From Actinacidiphila epipremni (GTDB lineage Bacteria > Actinomycetota > Actinomycetes > Streptomycetales > Streptomycetaceae), in assembly GCF_012034175.1 (NCBI RefSeq), contig NZ_JAATEJ010000024.1, positions 62,001 through 126,000 on the forward strand: 64,000 nt of DNA, in the 5' to 3' direction. Positions 45,472 to 54,559 of the stretch are shown piece after piece. The notes beneath the pieces were generated by a model that did not search any database, had not been told where the DNA came from, and saw only the letters and a list, made by a program, of their open reading frames with translations. Both the position numbers and the translations under genes were made by a program. Every line of letters starts with the position of its first letter. Position 1 is the first letter of the stretch.

Positions 45472-46337
45472 GCGGGGCACGCTTCGAGGGCAAGGTCGCC
45501 GTCGTCACCGGCGCCGGGGGCGGCCTCGGCCGGGGCAGCGCGCTGCGGTTGTCGCAGGAGGGCGCCCGTGTCGTCGTCGTCGACATCGACGAGGTCGCGG
45601 CCCGCCGCACCGCCGCAGAACTGCCCGGCAAGGCCGTCGCCGTGGCCGCCGACGTGGCCGACGAGGAGGCGACCGCCCGCTGGGACGCCGCCGCCGTCGA
45701 CGCCTTCGGCCGGGTGGACCTCTACCACCTCAACGCCGGGATCTTCGGCACCTTCGCGCCGCTGCCCGAGCTGAGCGCGGCCGAGTTCGACCGGGTGCAG
45801 GCGGTCAACGTGCGCGGCCAGTTCCTCGGGCTGCGGGCCGCCTTCCGGCGCTTCGCCGCCCAGGGCGGCGGCGGGGCGATCGTCCTGACCGCCTCCATCG
45901 CGAGCCTGACCGGAAGCGCCGACCTGCTGGCGTACCAGACCTCCAAGCACGCCACGCTCGGCCTGCTGCGCGGGGCCGCCCTGTACGGCGGGCCCATCGG
46001 GGTGCGGGTCAACGCGGTCGCCCCCGGCATCGTGCCCACCGACCTGTTCGCCGCGGCGGCCGGCGCGGTCGGCGGCAAGAACGACATGGAGCGGCGGGCG
46101 TCCACCACGCCGCTGCGCCGGGCCGGGACCCCGGCGGACATCGCGGCGGTGACCGCGTTCCTGCTCAGCGAGGACGCGGCCTACATCACCGGCCAGGTGG
46201 TCTCGGCCGACGGCGGCGCCAGCGTCGTCAACACCGTGCGCCCCTCGGGCGGCGCCGGGGCCTGGCCCACCCACGAACTGGACGAAGCGCTGTACGGCAC
46301 CGCGGTGCCGGCCGGCGCAGACGGAGGGACGGTATGA
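45468..46337 (+). CDS. Short-chain dehydrogenase/reductase
   Basis: 289 residues, ATGA overlap on both sides. Cofactor motif VTGAGGGLGRG with an acidic residue after strand two (VVVDID), which suggests NAD. LNAGIF, the serine in LTASIASL and the YQTSK catalytic pair are intact. The C-terminal extension (about 25 residues past the usual end VVSADGGAS) is rich in Gly, Ala and Pro. It probably oxidises an alcohol intermediate of the pathway. Confidence 0.88.
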   Translation: MSGARFEGKVAVVTGAGGGLGRGSALRLSQEGARVVVVDIDEVAARRTAAELPGKAVAVAADVADEEATARWDAAAVDAFGRVDLYHLNAGIFGTFAPLPELSAAEFDRVQAVNVRGQFLGLRAAFRRFAAQGGGGAIVLTASIASLTGSADLLAYQTSKHATLGLLRGAALYGGPIGVRVNAVAPGIVPTDLFAAAAGAVGGKNDMERRASTTPLRRAGTPADIAAVTAFLLSEDAAYITGQVVSADGGASVVNTVRPSGGAGAWPTHELDEALYGTAVPAGADGGTV

Positions 46338-47245
46338 GCGGACGGATCGGATTCATCGGCCTGGGCAACATGGGCGGGCGGATGGCCAGGCGGCTCGTGG
46401 AGAGCGGGCACGAGGTGCTCGGCTTCGACATCCGGGAGGGCCTTGCCGCCGACGTGGGCGCGCAGCCCGCCGCGAGCGCCGGCGAGGTGGCCGCCGCCTG
46501 CCGCACGGTGCTGCTGTCGCTGCCCGACAGCAAGGTGATCGAGAAGGTCGTCGGCGGCAGGGACGGTGTGCTCGCCCACGCCCGCGACGGCCAGGTGGTT
46601 GTCGACCTCAGCACCGCGAACCCGGCCTCCACCCGGGAGCTCGCCCGGCAGTTCGCCACCAGGGGCGCCGCCTTCCTCGACGCAGGCATATCCGGCGGCG
46701 CGGCTGCCGCCGACAAGGGCGCGCTCACCCTCATGGTGGGCGGCGACCCCGAGGCGCTGGAGGAGGTCCGCCCGGTCCTGGACGCCTTCTCCTCGCAGAT
46801 CTTCAGCCTCGGCGACAGCGGCGCCGGGCACACCGCCAAGGTCCTCAACAACTTCCTCAACGCCGTCGCGCTCGCCTCCACCGCCGAGGTCATGGTCGCC
46901 GGCAAGAAGGCGGGCCTGGACCTCGCGGTCCTGCTCGACGTGCTCAACGCCAGCTCCGGCGTCAACTTCGCCACCCTCAACCGCTTCCCGCGGATCATCA
47001 CCGGCGACTACCTGGAGGGCGGCCTGACCAACGCCCTGATGATGAAGGACGTCACCCTCTACGCCGACCTCGCCGCCGCCCTCGGCGTCTCCTCGCTCAA
47101 CGCCGGCGGCCCGCTGGCCAGTTTCGGGCTGGCGAACGGACTCGGCTACGCCGACCGGATCAGCAACACCGTCGTGGACGCGATCGGCGACATCTGCGGC
47201 GGGGTGCGGCTGCACACCGCGCCGGCCGAAGGGGGAGCGGCGTGA
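46334..47245 (+). CDS. 3-hydroxyisobutyrate dehydrogenase family enzyme, copy 1
   Basis: 303 residues, ATGA overlap with the dehydrogenase before it. N-terminal NAD(P)-binding GFIGLGNMGGRMA, the substrate-binding DAGISGGAAAADKG, the catalytic lysine in AGHTAKVLNNFLNA and a C-terminal MMKDVTLYADLAAALGV are all present. The family oxidises beta-hydroxyacids such as 3-hydroxyisobutyrate or tartronate semialdehyde. A second, diverged copy lies at 48055-49002, so two similar beta-hydroxyacids or both enantiomers may occur in the pathway. Confidence 0.9.
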   Translation: MSGRIGFIGLGNMGGRMARRLVESGHEVLGFDIREGLAADVGAQPAASAGEVAAACRTVLLSLPDSKVIEKVVGGRDGVLAHARDGQVVVDLSTANPASTRELARQFATRGAAFLDAGISGGAAAADKGALTLMVGGDPEALEEVRPVLDAFSSQIFSLGDSGAGHTAKVLNNFLNAVALASTAEVMVAGKKAGLDLAVLLDVLNASSGVNFATLNRFPRIITGDYLEGGLTNALMMKDVTLYADLAAALGVSSLNAGGPLASFGLANGLGYADRISNTVVDAIGDICGGVRLHTAPAEGGAA

Positions 47246-47637
47246 TCATCATGCCCGGCCGCTCGGCCCAGCTGCCCGACTCCGCGCAGAAGTCCGACAC
47301 CTTCACCGGCACCGTGTGGGCCGACCCGGTGCTGCCCGCCACCGACGGCGTCGTGATCAACACCGTCTTCTTCGCCCCCGGCGCCCGCACCTTCTGGCAC
47401 CACCACGAGCACGGCCAGATCCTGCACGTCCTCGCCGGCTCCGGCCTGGTCCGCAGCGACGGCGGCCCGGTGCAGCCGCTGCGACCCGGCGACGTGGTGT
47501 GGGTGCCGCCCGGCGAGCGGCACTGGCACGGCGCCGGCCCCGGCTCCTATCTCGTCCATCTCGCCATCTCGCTCGGCACCACGGTGTGGGCCGAGGAAGT
47601 CGCCGGTGCCCAGGGCGCCGGCCCCTGCCCCATGTGA
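47242..47637 (+). CDS. Cupin-fold protein
   Basis: 131 residues, GTG overlapping the previous stop (GTGA). Single cupin barrel with the metal-ligand motif FWHHHEHGQILHVLAG and the second motif VPPGERHWHGAG. Such small cupins are isomerases, dioxygenases or partner proteins, and are often found next to carboxymuconolactone decarboxylases, as here. The substrate is not known. Confidence 0.87.
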   Translation: MIIMPGRSAQLPDSAQKSDTFTGTVWADPVLPATDGVVINTVFFAPGARTFWHHHEHGQILHVLAGSGLVRSDGGPVQPLRPGDVVWVPPGERHWHGAGPGSYLVHLAISLGTTVWAEEVAGAQGAGPCPM

Positions 47638-47648
47638 GGACTCCTTCG

Positions 47649-48062
47649 ATGACGACACAGGCAACGCACGCCGAGACCTACGAGCGCGGGCTCGACCTGC
47701 GCCGCGCGGTGCTGGGCGCCGAGCATGTCGACCGGTCGCTCGGCCAGGTCAGCGACTTCACCCGCCCGGTGCAGGAACTCGTCACCGAGTACTGCTGGGG
47801 CGCGGTGTGGGGCCGCGAGGGCCTGGACCGCAAGACCCGCAGCCTGCTCAACCTCGGCATGCTCACCGCCCTGAACCGCTCGCACGAACTGGCCGTCCAT
47901 GTGCGTGGCGCCCGGACCAACGGCGCCTCGGTGGCCGAGATCCAGGAGGCACTGCTGCAGACGGCGATCTACGTCGGCGTGCCCGCGGCCCTGGAGTCCT
48001 TCCGTGTCGCGGAGCAGGTGCTCAGGGAACTGGGCGAGGTCGGGGAGGCCGGCGATGAGTGA
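47649..48062 (+). CDS. Carboxymuconolactone decarboxylase family protein, single domain
   Basis: 137 residues. The helical family pattern is clear: YCWGAVWGREGLDRKTRSLL followed by NLGMLTALNR, then ELAVHVRGARTNGAS and EIQEALLQTAIYVGVPAALE. It resembles true gamma-carboxymuconolactone decarboxylase in length and lacks the CxxC of the AhpD peroxidase branch. The beta-ketoadipate partner genes are missing around it, so it probably acts on a different lactone. The next gene starts eight bases inside it. Confidence 0.87.
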   Translation: MTTQATHAETYERGLDLRRAVLGAEHVDRSLGQVSDFTRPVQELVTEYCWGAVWGREGLDRKTRSLLNLGMLTALNRSHELAVHVRGARTNGASVAEIQEALLQTAIYVGVPAALESFRVAEQVLRELGEVGEAGDE

Positions 48063-49002
48063 GGCGCACGAAGAGGCCGGGGGCTCCGCGGGAGCGGGAG
48101 CCGCGGGCGCCGGGGGATCCGACGCGGTGGCCTTCGTCGGCCTCGGCAGGATGGGCCTGCCGATGGCCTGCCGGCTGGTCCGGGCGGGCGTGCCGGCGGT
48201 CGGCTTCGACGTCGGGCCCGTAGCCCGCGACGCCTTCGCCGCCGCCGGGGGAGCGGTGGCGGACTCCGCGGCTGCCGCGATCGCCGGGGCCGGGACCGTG
48301 ATCCTGATGCTGCCGGACTCCGGCGTGGTCGAGTCGGTGCTGGGCGACCCGCAGGTGGCCGCGGCGCTGCGGCCGGGCACGACCGTGGTCGACATGAGCT
48401 CCTGCGAGCCCGCCCGCACCCGGGCGCTGGCCGAGCGGCTGGCCGCGGCCGGCGTGGCGATGGTCGACGCGCCGGTCTCCGGCGGCGTGGCGCGGGCCGT
48501 CACCGGCGAGCTCGCGGTGATGGTCGGCGGGCAGGACGCTGACGTGGCGCGGGTCGAGCCCCTGCTGAAACGTTTCGGCACTCTGTTCCGCTCCGGCGGC
48601 ATCGGCAGCGGCCACGCCGTCAAGGCGCTCAACAACCTGATGTCGGCCACGCATCTGCTGGTCACCAGCGAGGCCCTGCTCGCCGGCCGGCGGTTCGGCC
48701 TGGACCCCGCCCGGGTGCTGGAGATCGTCAACGCCTCCAGCGGACGCAGCGGTTCCACCGAGAACAAGTGGCCCCGCTTCGTGCTGCCCGGCAGCTACGA
48801 CTCCGGCTTCGGCCTGCGGCTGATGCTCAAGGACATGCGGATCGCCGTGGACCTGGCCGAGCAGGTCGGGCTGCCGAGCCGGCTGGGCGCGGACGCCGTC
48901 GCGGTGTGGACCCGGGCCGCACAGGAGCTGCCGGCCGACGCCGACCACACCGAGATCGCCCGCTGGCTCGACGAGCACGCCCCGCCGTCCCCGGCCGCGT
49001 GA
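48055..49002 (+). CDS. 3-hydroxyisobutyrate dehydrogenase family enzyme, copy 2
   Basis: 315 residues. It begins with a Gly/Ala-rich 22-residue stretch before the cofactor motif AFVGLGRMGLPMA. DAPVSGGVARAVTG and the catalytic lysine in SGHAVKALNNLMSA are intact, with RLMLKDMRIAVDLAEQVGL near the end. It is homologous to copy 1 (46334-47245) but differs enough to have another substrate. Confidence 0.9.
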   Translation: MSEAHEEAGGSAGAGAAGAGGSDAVAFVGLGRMGLPMACRLVRAGVPAVGFDVGPVARDAFAAAGGAVADSAAAAIAGAGTVILMLPDSGVVESVLGDPQVAAALRPGTTVVDMSSCEPARTRALAERLAAAGVAMVDAPVSGGVARAVTGELAVMVGGQDADVARVEPLLKRFGTLFRSGGIGSGHAVKALNNLMSATHLLVTSEALLAGRRFGLDPARVLEIVNASSGRSGSTENKWPRFVLPGSYDSGFGLRLMLKDMRIAVDLAEQVGLPSRLGADAVAVWTRAAQELPADADHTEIARWLDEHAPPSPAA

Positions 49003-49082
49003 CCACCGTCCCCGTACCGGCAGCCCCGGCGGCCCCCTTCCCGACCGGGCCGGGGCGCCCACCGCACGAGAAAAGGCACACC

Positions 49083-49868
49083 ATGACACTCACCGCCCGC
49101 CAGGAAGAGATCAAGGCGCGGTTCATCGAGGTACGCGGGACATGGAGCCCGAGCTGGGAGTCGGTCCTGCGCCTCGACGCCGAGTTCCTCCTCGCCTACC
49201 TCGACTTCTCCGCCGTCCCCTGGCGGCAGAACCACCTGACGCCCCAGGTGAAGGAACTGATCTACATAGCCGTCGACGCCAACGCCACCCACATGTACCT
49301 GCCCGGGGTGCGCCAGCATGTGCGCGCCGCCCTGGACGCCGGCGTGCCGCCGGCCCAGATCATGGAGGTGCTGGAGCTGTGCGCCACGCTCGGCATCCAC
49401 GCGATGAACATCGGCGTGCCCGTGCTGGTGCAGGTCCTCCAGGACAAGGGCCTGCGCACCGGGCCCGCCCCGCTCACCGAGCGGCAGGAGCAGATCAAGG
49501 CCGACTTCACCGACAACCGCGGCTACTGGAACCCCTTCTGGGACGACATCCTCGAACTCGACCCCGAACTCTTCGCCGCCTACACCGAGTTCTCCTCGGT
49601 GCCCTGGCGCAGCGGCTCGCTGGAGCCGAAGGTCAAGGAACTCGTCTACATCGCCTTCGACACCGCGGCCACCCACCTCTACACCCTGGGCCTGAAGGCC
49701 CACATCGAGAACGCCCTGGGCTACGGCGCCACCCCCGAGGAGATCCTCGAGGTGATGGAGATCGCCTCCGTCCTCGGCATCCACGCGGTCACCGCCGCGG
49801 CGCCTATCCTCGACGAGGTCGTCGACGAGGTACGCACCTCGCAGCGCGGCGGCGGGACCGGGCGATGA
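49083..49868 (+). CDS. Tandem carboxymuconolactone decarboxylase-like protein
   Basis: 261 residues made of two homologous halves. Each has a TARQEEIKARF/TERQEQIKADF start, the pattern LDAEFLLAYLDFSAVPWR against LDPELFAAYTEFSSVPWR, then VKELIYIAVD against VKELVYIAFD, and a closing LGIHA. The halves were fused by tandem duplication. Each has conserved histidines in place of the redox cysteines of AhpD, which suggests decarboxylase or lyase chemistry. The enoyl-CoA hydratase overlaps its stop. Confidence 0.87.
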   Translation: MTLTARQEEIKARFIEVRGTWSPSWESVLRLDAEFLLAYLDFSAVPWRQNHLTPQVKELIYIAVDANATHMYLPGVRQHVRAALDAGVPPAQIMEVLELCATLGIHAMNIGVPVLVQVLQDKGLRTGPAPLTERQEQIKADFTDNRGYWNPFWDDILELDPELFAAYTEFSSVPWRSGSLEPKVKELVYIAFDTAATHLYTLGLKAHIENALGYGATPEEILEVMEIASVLGIHAVTAAAPILDEVVDEVRTSQRGGGTGR

Positions 49869-50746
49869 CGGCGACCCCGACCGGCCCCGCGGCCGGCCCC
49901 GCCGACCAGGCCGGACCCGCGCAGCAGGGCAGCGGCAAGAAGCAGCCCCCCGCGGACCTGTCCGGCACCGCCCCGATCCTCCTGACCCGGCATGGCGACC
50001 GGATCGCCCGCATCACCCTGAACCGGCCGCACAAGCGCAACGCCCTGGACCGGCAGGCCCGCCAGGCGCTGCGGGACGCGCTGGAGCAGTGCAGGGACGC
50101 CAGCGTGGTGGTGCTCACCGGAGCCGGCGGCACCTTCTGCGCCGGCATGGACCTCTCCCAGCTCGCCACCAGGTCCCGCGGCGACGAGGACGAGCTCAAC
50201 CACAGCTGGCGGATGGTGCAGGAGGACATCCGGCACCACCCCGCCATCGTCATCGCCTCGGTGGCCGGCTACGCCCTGGGCGGCGGCGCCACCCTGATCA
50301 ACACCTGCGACCTGGCCGTCGTCGCGGAAGACGCGCGGATCGGCACCCCCGAGATCGGCTTCGGCTTCTACCCGGGCCTTGCCGGGCCGGCCGCCCAACT
50401 GCGGCTGTCCGCCAAGCGCGCGGCATGGATGGTGCTCACCGCCGAGCGCATCGACGGCCGTACCGCCGAGGCGTGGGGCATGGCCAACCTCGCCGTGCCC
50501 GCCGACGAGTTGGACGCGCGGACCCTGGAACTGGCCGAGCGCGTCGCCGGGTTTGACCCGGTCGCCCTGGAGTGGTCGAAGAAGGCGCTCTGGCAGATCC
50601 CGATGCAGATCGGCGAGTGGCGCGCGGCCCTGGAGTTCGGCGCGTACGTCAACGCCGAGATCCACGCGCGCACCCGCTCCCACGAGGGCGCCCTGGACGG
50701 CTTCCTCGGCGGCGTCCGCCACCCCGGGCAGGGGGCCGACCGATGA
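49865..50746 (+). CDS. Enoyl-CoA hydratase/isomerase family protein
   Basis: 293 residues with a disordered first 40 residues rich in Pro, Gly and Gln. The crotonase fold has ITLNRPHKRNALDRQ, oxyanion-hole segments GAGGTFCAGMDLS and AGYALGGGATLINTCDLAV, and the catalytic-glutamate region RIGTPEIGFGFYPG. It may hydrate, isomerise or hydrolyse a CoA ester made by the CoA-transferase encoded next. It is linked to both neighbours by ATGA overlaps. Confidence 0.88.
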   Translation: MTATPTGPAAGPADQAGPAQQGSGKKQPPADLSGTAPILLTRHGDRIARITLNRPHKRNALDRQARQALRDALEQCRDASVVVLTGAGGTFCAGMDLSQLATRSRGDEDELNHSWRMVQEDIRHHPAIVIASVAGYALGGGATLINTCDLAVVAEDARIGTPEIGFGFYPGLAGPAAQLRLSAKRAAWMVLTAERIDGRTAEAWGMANLAVPADELDARTLELAERVAGFDPVALEWSKKALWQIPMQIGEWRAALEFGAYVNAEIHARTRSHEGALDGFLGGVRHPGQGADR

Positions 50747-53148
50747 CCGCGGAACCCACCGCCCCCGCGCCGCCGCGCCCGCTGCGGGTGCTGGAGCTGA
50801 CCGAGAGCGTCGCCGGCGGCGTGTGCGGGCGGCTGTTCGCCGGCCTCGGCCACGACGTCGTCCGCGGCGCCACCGACCCCGCCGACCCGCTGCGGCACCG
50901 CACCCCGGTCAACCCCGACGGCCTGTCGCTGGAGTTCGTCGCCGTCCACGCGGGCAAGCGCGGCCTGACCGCCGTGGACCCGGCGGGCCGGCTGCTCCCG
51001 GACGCCCGCGGCCTGCTCGACGACGCGGACGTCCTGGTGCTCGACGCCACCCCGAGCCGGGCCCGCGCGCTCGGCGTGGACCCGCACGAACTCGCCGCCG
51101 CCCACCCGGAGCTGGTCGTCGTGTGGATCACCGGCTTCGGCCCCGGCAGCCCGTACAGCGACCTGCCCGCCGACAGCCTGCTCGCCGAGAGCTACGGCGG
51201 CCTGGCCACCATGATCGGCGAGGCCGGGCGGCAGCCGCTCGCCCTCGGCGGCGAGCAGGCCGCGCACTGCGGGGCCGTCACCGGCTTCCTCGGCGCGATG
51301 CTGGCGCTGCTGCGCCGCGATGCCGGGCAGGGCGGCGACCTCGTCGAGGTGGCGCTGTGCGACGTGGCCGCGTACATGGACTGGAAGGGCGACGTCAACT
51401 GGTCGATGACCGGCACCGCCCCGGGCCGCGCGGTGCGCGACGAGGGCGACTGGCGGCTGGTGCGCGCGGCGGACGGATGGGTCGGCTACATCTTCCTGCC
51501 CCGGCACTGGCCCGCGGTGGTCGAGCTGGTCGGCGACCCGGCGCTGCGCGACCCCGCGCTCGCCTCGCAGGACGAGCGCACCGCCCACCCCGAGCGCTGG
51601 TGGCCGGTGATCGAGCGGTGGACCGCGCAGCTGCCCGCGCAGGAGGTCTACGCCCGCGCCCAGCAGCTCGGCCTGCCCTTCGGCTGGGTGGCTCGCACAT
51701 CCGACCTCGCCACCTGCGAGCAGCTGGCCGGCCGCGGCTTCCTCGACCAGGGACCGGCCGCCCGCGCCGGGAAGGTGCCCGCCGTCGGCGGCCCGCTGCA
51801 CGGCGCGGGGCTCGGCTGGGCATCCGGCCCGGCACCGGCCGCGAACGCGGGCACCGCCGGCTGGCTGCCGCGCGAGGAGCCCGCCGCGCACCCGGCCGCG
51901 GCCGGCCGGCTGCCGCTGGAGGGCGTCGTCGTCCTCGACTTCGGGACGATCACCGCGGGCGCCGCGGTCACCCGGTTGCTCGCCGACCACGGCGCCACGG
52001 TGCTGAAGGTCGAGTGGACCGACCGGCCCGACACCTTCCGCACCTGGAAGCTCACCGAGTCCCAGCTGCGCTCGGGCACGCCGCCCACCTCGCCGTACTT
52101 CCCCTCGAACAACGTCGGGAAGCTCGACGTGGCGATCGACCTGAAGACCGCCGAGGGGCAGCTGCTGGTGCGCGAACTGGCCCGGCACGCCCACGTGGTG
52201 GTGGAGAACTTCCGGGTAGGCGTGACGCGCAGGCTCGGCATCGACGCCGCGACGCTGCTGGCGGAGAACCCGCGCCTGGTGTACCTGTCGCTGTCCAGCC
52301 AGGGGCAGCAGGGCCCGGAGTCGGGCAACCGCTCCTTCGGCTCGACGCTGGACCTGCTCTCCGGCCTCGCCTCCGTCACCGGCTACCCCGACCGCGGCCC
52401 CACATGGTCCTCCTACGAGGTCAACTACCCCGACCAACTGGTCTCCCTCATCGGTGCGGCGGCCGTGGCCTACTGCGTGCAGCAGGATGTCACCGGGGCC
52501 GCACTCGACCTGTCCCAGCGCGAGGCGGTCAGCTGGACGCTGTCGGCGCAGATCGCCGACCACGTCGTCAACGGCCGCGACGCGCAGGTGACCGGCAACC
52601 GCAGGCCCGGGGCGGCGCCCCACGACACCTTCCCGGCCGCGGGCGAGGACCGCTGGCTCGCGGTCGCCTGCACCACCGACGCCCACCGCGCGGCACTCGC
52701 CCACTGGCTCGGCCGCCCCGGCCTCGCCGCGCGCGGCACGCACTGGTGGGACGGTCCTGAGGCGGCCTCGCTGGTCGCCGCCGCGACGGCCGCGCTGCCG
52801 CGCGACGAGGCCGTGGCCGCGCTGCTGGCCGCCGGCGTGCCCGCCGTGCCGGTGCTCACCGCCGCCGACCGGGCGGCGACCGCGCGGTTCACCGAGCGCG
52901 GCGTGACCCTCGGCGGCGACGGGCCGCCGGTGAAGGGCTCCCCGATGGTGTTCGCCCGCTACGCCCCGGCCGTGCGGCCGGTGGCGCCGGCGATCGGCGA
53001 GCACACCCGGGAGGTGCTGACCGGACTGGCCGGCCTGGCACCCGGCGACGTACGGCGCCTTGAGGACGCCGGCGCCGTCCACTGCGCCCGGCCGGCGGTG
53101 CCGGCCGGGGAACCGACGGACGCAAGGAAGGTGAGAGCCGGTGGCTGA
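50743..53148 (+). CDS. Tandem CaiB/BaiF-type (class III) CoA-transferase
   Basis: 801 residues, about twice the family's usual size. The first half (1-370) runs from LRVLELTESVAGGVCGRLFAGLG to a C-terminal lobe. The second half starts at about 380 with EGVVVLDFGTITAGAAVTRL and LADHGATVLKVEW, followed by VVVENFRVGVTRRLGID and RLVYLSLSSQG. The candidate catalytic aspartates lie in PADSLLAES and GSTLDLLSG. Class III transferases move CoA between carboxylic acids through an aspartyl-CoA thioester. A fused pair probably works as a built-in dimer. It should activate the imported acid. Confidence 0.9.
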   Translation: MTAEPTAPAPPRPLRVLELTESVAGGVCGRLFAGLGHDVVRGATDPADPLRHRTPVNPDGLSLEFVAVHAGKRGLTAVDPAGRLLPDARGLLDDADVLVLDATPSRARALGVDPHELAAAHPELVVVWITGFGPGSPYSDLPADSLLAESYGGLATMIGEAGRQPLALGGEQAAHCGAVTGFLGAMLALLRRDAGQGGDLVEVALCDVAAYMDWKGDVNWSMTGTAPGRAVRDEGDWRLVRAADGWVGYIFLPRHWPAVVELVGDPALRDPALASQDERTAHPERWWPVIERWTAQLPAQEVYARAQQLGLPFGWVARTSDLATCEQLAGRGFLDQGPAARAGKVPAVGGPLHGAGLGWASGPAPAANAGTAGWLPREEPAAHPAAAGRLPLEGVVVLDFGTITAGAAVTRLLADHGATVLKVEWTDRPDTFRTWKLTESQLRSGTPPTSPYFPSNNVGKLDVAIDLKTAEGQLLVRELARHAHVVVENFRVGVTRRLGIDAATLLAENPRLVYLSLSSQGQQGPESGNRSFGSTLDLLSGLASVTGYPDRGPTWSSYEVNYPDQLVSLIGAAAVAYCVQQDVTGAALDLSQREAVSWTLSAQIADHVVNGRDAQVTGNRRPGAAPHDTFPAAGEDRWLAVACTTDAHRAALAHWLGRPGLAARGTHWWDGPEAASLVAAATAALPRDEAVAALLAAGVPAVPVLTAADRAATARFTERGVTLGGDGPPVKGSPMVFARYAPAVRPVAPAIGEHTREVLTGLAGLAPGDVRRLEDAGAVHCARPAVPAGEPTDARKVRAGG

Positions 53149-54388
53149 CGCGACGAGCACCGTGCGCGGACTCATGGCAGCGGAGATGACCGCCGTCCCC
53201 GCCATGGTGATCCGGGGCGGCACCAGCAAGGGGGTCTACCTGCGCGGGCGCGACCTGCCCGCCGACCGCTCGCTGTGGGGCCCCTACCTGATCGACATGT
53301 TCGGCGCCCGCGACACCCGCCAGATCGACGGGATCGGCGGCGCGATGCCGACCACGAGCAAGTGCTGCATCGTCGAGGAGAGCGCCCGCCCGGACGCCGA
53401 CGTGGACTACACCTTCGCCCAGGTCGGCATTGGCGAGGAGCGGGTCTACTGGGACTTCAACTGCGGCAATCTCACGCCCGCCGTGGGTACGTACGCGATC
53501 CTGGCCGGCCTGGTGCCGGCGGTCCCGGGGCGCACCAGCGTGCGGGTCTACCAGACCAACACCCGCATGCTCCTGACCGTCGACGTCCCGACCGGACCGG
53601 ACGGCAGCCCCCTGGTCGCGGGCGACTTCTCGATGGCCGGGGTGACCGGGCCGGGGGCGCCGGTGACCACCGACTTCTCCCGGGCGATCGGCGCTTCGCT
53701 GGGCGGCGGGCTCTTCCCGACCGGCCGGCGCACCGATGTGATCACGGTGCCGGGCGTCGGCGAGGTGACCTGCTCGATCCTGGACCTGGCGAACATGTGC
53801 GTGTTCTTCCGGGCCGAGGACGTGGGCCTGACCGGCCTGGAGATGCCCGCGCAGGGCCCGCTGGGCGTCGCCGAGCGCTTCCACGCGGTGCGCCGGGCCG
53901 CCCAGGACCTGCTCGGCGTGGACCACGCCACGACCACGCCCTGGCCGGTCGGCTTCACCGCGGCCCGGGACTTCACGCTCTACGGCGGCGGGGACCTCGC
54001 CGCCGCGGACTACGACGTCGCGGTGCGGTTCGCCGGCATCCAACCGATGCGCGACACGCTCCACGAGGCGTTCCCGGGCACCGCGAGCTGCTGTACGGCG
54101 GTGGCCGCGGTGGCCGAGGGCACGGTCGTCCACGACCTGTACCCGCGGCGCAAGGAGGGCAGTGTGCTGCTCGCCCACCCCTCGGGCGTCTCGGTGGTCG
54201 AGGCGGCTGCGCACGAGGAGGGCGGCCGGTGCGTCGTCGACGCGGTCCGGATCGCCCGCACCGCCCGGCCGATCATGCGCGGGGAGGTGTTCGTGCGGAA
54301 GGCGGAGGTCGAGCGGCTGTGCTCGGTGATCCCCGCCGAGGACCGCATCCGGTCGGCGGTGCCGCCCGCCGGGTCGGCCCTCGGGTAG
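53141..54388 (+). CDS. PrpF family isomerase (aconitate/oxalomesaconate type)
   Basis: 415 residues, GTG start eight bases inside the previous gene. PAMVIRGGTSKGVYLRGRDL at the N-terminus, GIGGAMPTTSKCCIVEES, WDFNCGNLTPAVGTYAI (cysteine site) and MRGEVFVRKAEVE at the end mark the PrpF family, diaminopimelate-epimerase-like proteins that shift double bonds in tricarboxylates (2-methylaconitate, 4-oxalomesaconate). No methylcitrate genes are close, so a GalD-like tautomerase in ring-fission acid metabolism seems more likely. Confidence 0.87.
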   Translation: MADATSTVRGLMAAEMTAVPAMVIRGGTSKGVYLRGRDLPADRSLWGPYLIDMFGARDTRQIDGIGGAMPTTSKCCIVEESARPDADVDYTFAQVGIGEERVYWDFNCGNLTPAVGTYAILAGLVPAVPGRTSVRVYQTNTRMLLTVDVPTGPDGSPLVAGDFSMAGVTGPGAPVTTDFSRAIGASLGGGLFPTGRRTDVITVPGVGEVTCSILDLANMCVFFRAEDVGLTGLEMPAQGPLGVAERFHAVRRAAQDLLGVDHATTTPWPVGFTAARDFTLYGGGDLAAADYDVAVRFAGIQPMRDTLHEAFPGTASCCTAVAAVAEGTVVHDLYPRRKEGSVLLAHPSGVSVVEAAAHEEGGRCVVDAVRIARTARPIMRGEVFVRKAEVERLCSVIPAEDRIRSAVPPAGSALG

Positions 54389-54462
54389 CCGCTGGGCCAT
54401 CGCACCACGTCAGACCTATTGCTGTGCCTCCGTCCTGGGGCTACAGTCGGCACACTTCATAA

Positions 54463-54483
54463 ATTGTCAGCCTGTCAGACAAT
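54463..54483. promoter_or_regulatory. Operator of the ATTGTCnGACAAT type before the Liv-type importer
   Basis: ATTGTC (54463-54468) and GACAAT (54478-54483) stand at the ends, with an inner CCTGTCAGACAAT (54471-54483) that is a near-perfect copy of the palindrome. Two overlapping sites are therefore possible. It lies about 80 bases before the binding-protein start, in the 171-base gap after the PrpF-like gene, so the importer probably has its own promoter under the same regulator. Confidence 0.78.
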
Positions 54484-54559
54484 CTCTCAATCCTTCCCCA
54501 TCCTCCCCCATCCTTTCCAGGGACCTCGATGGGATGCGAAAGTCCACAAGGAGTCGGTG

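Noticed and set aside
47649-49868. Beta-ketoadipate pathway cluster
   Set aside because: Carboxymuconolactone decarboxylase-like genes are present, but the cycloisomerase, enol-lactone hydrolase and protocatechuate dioxygenase genes are not.
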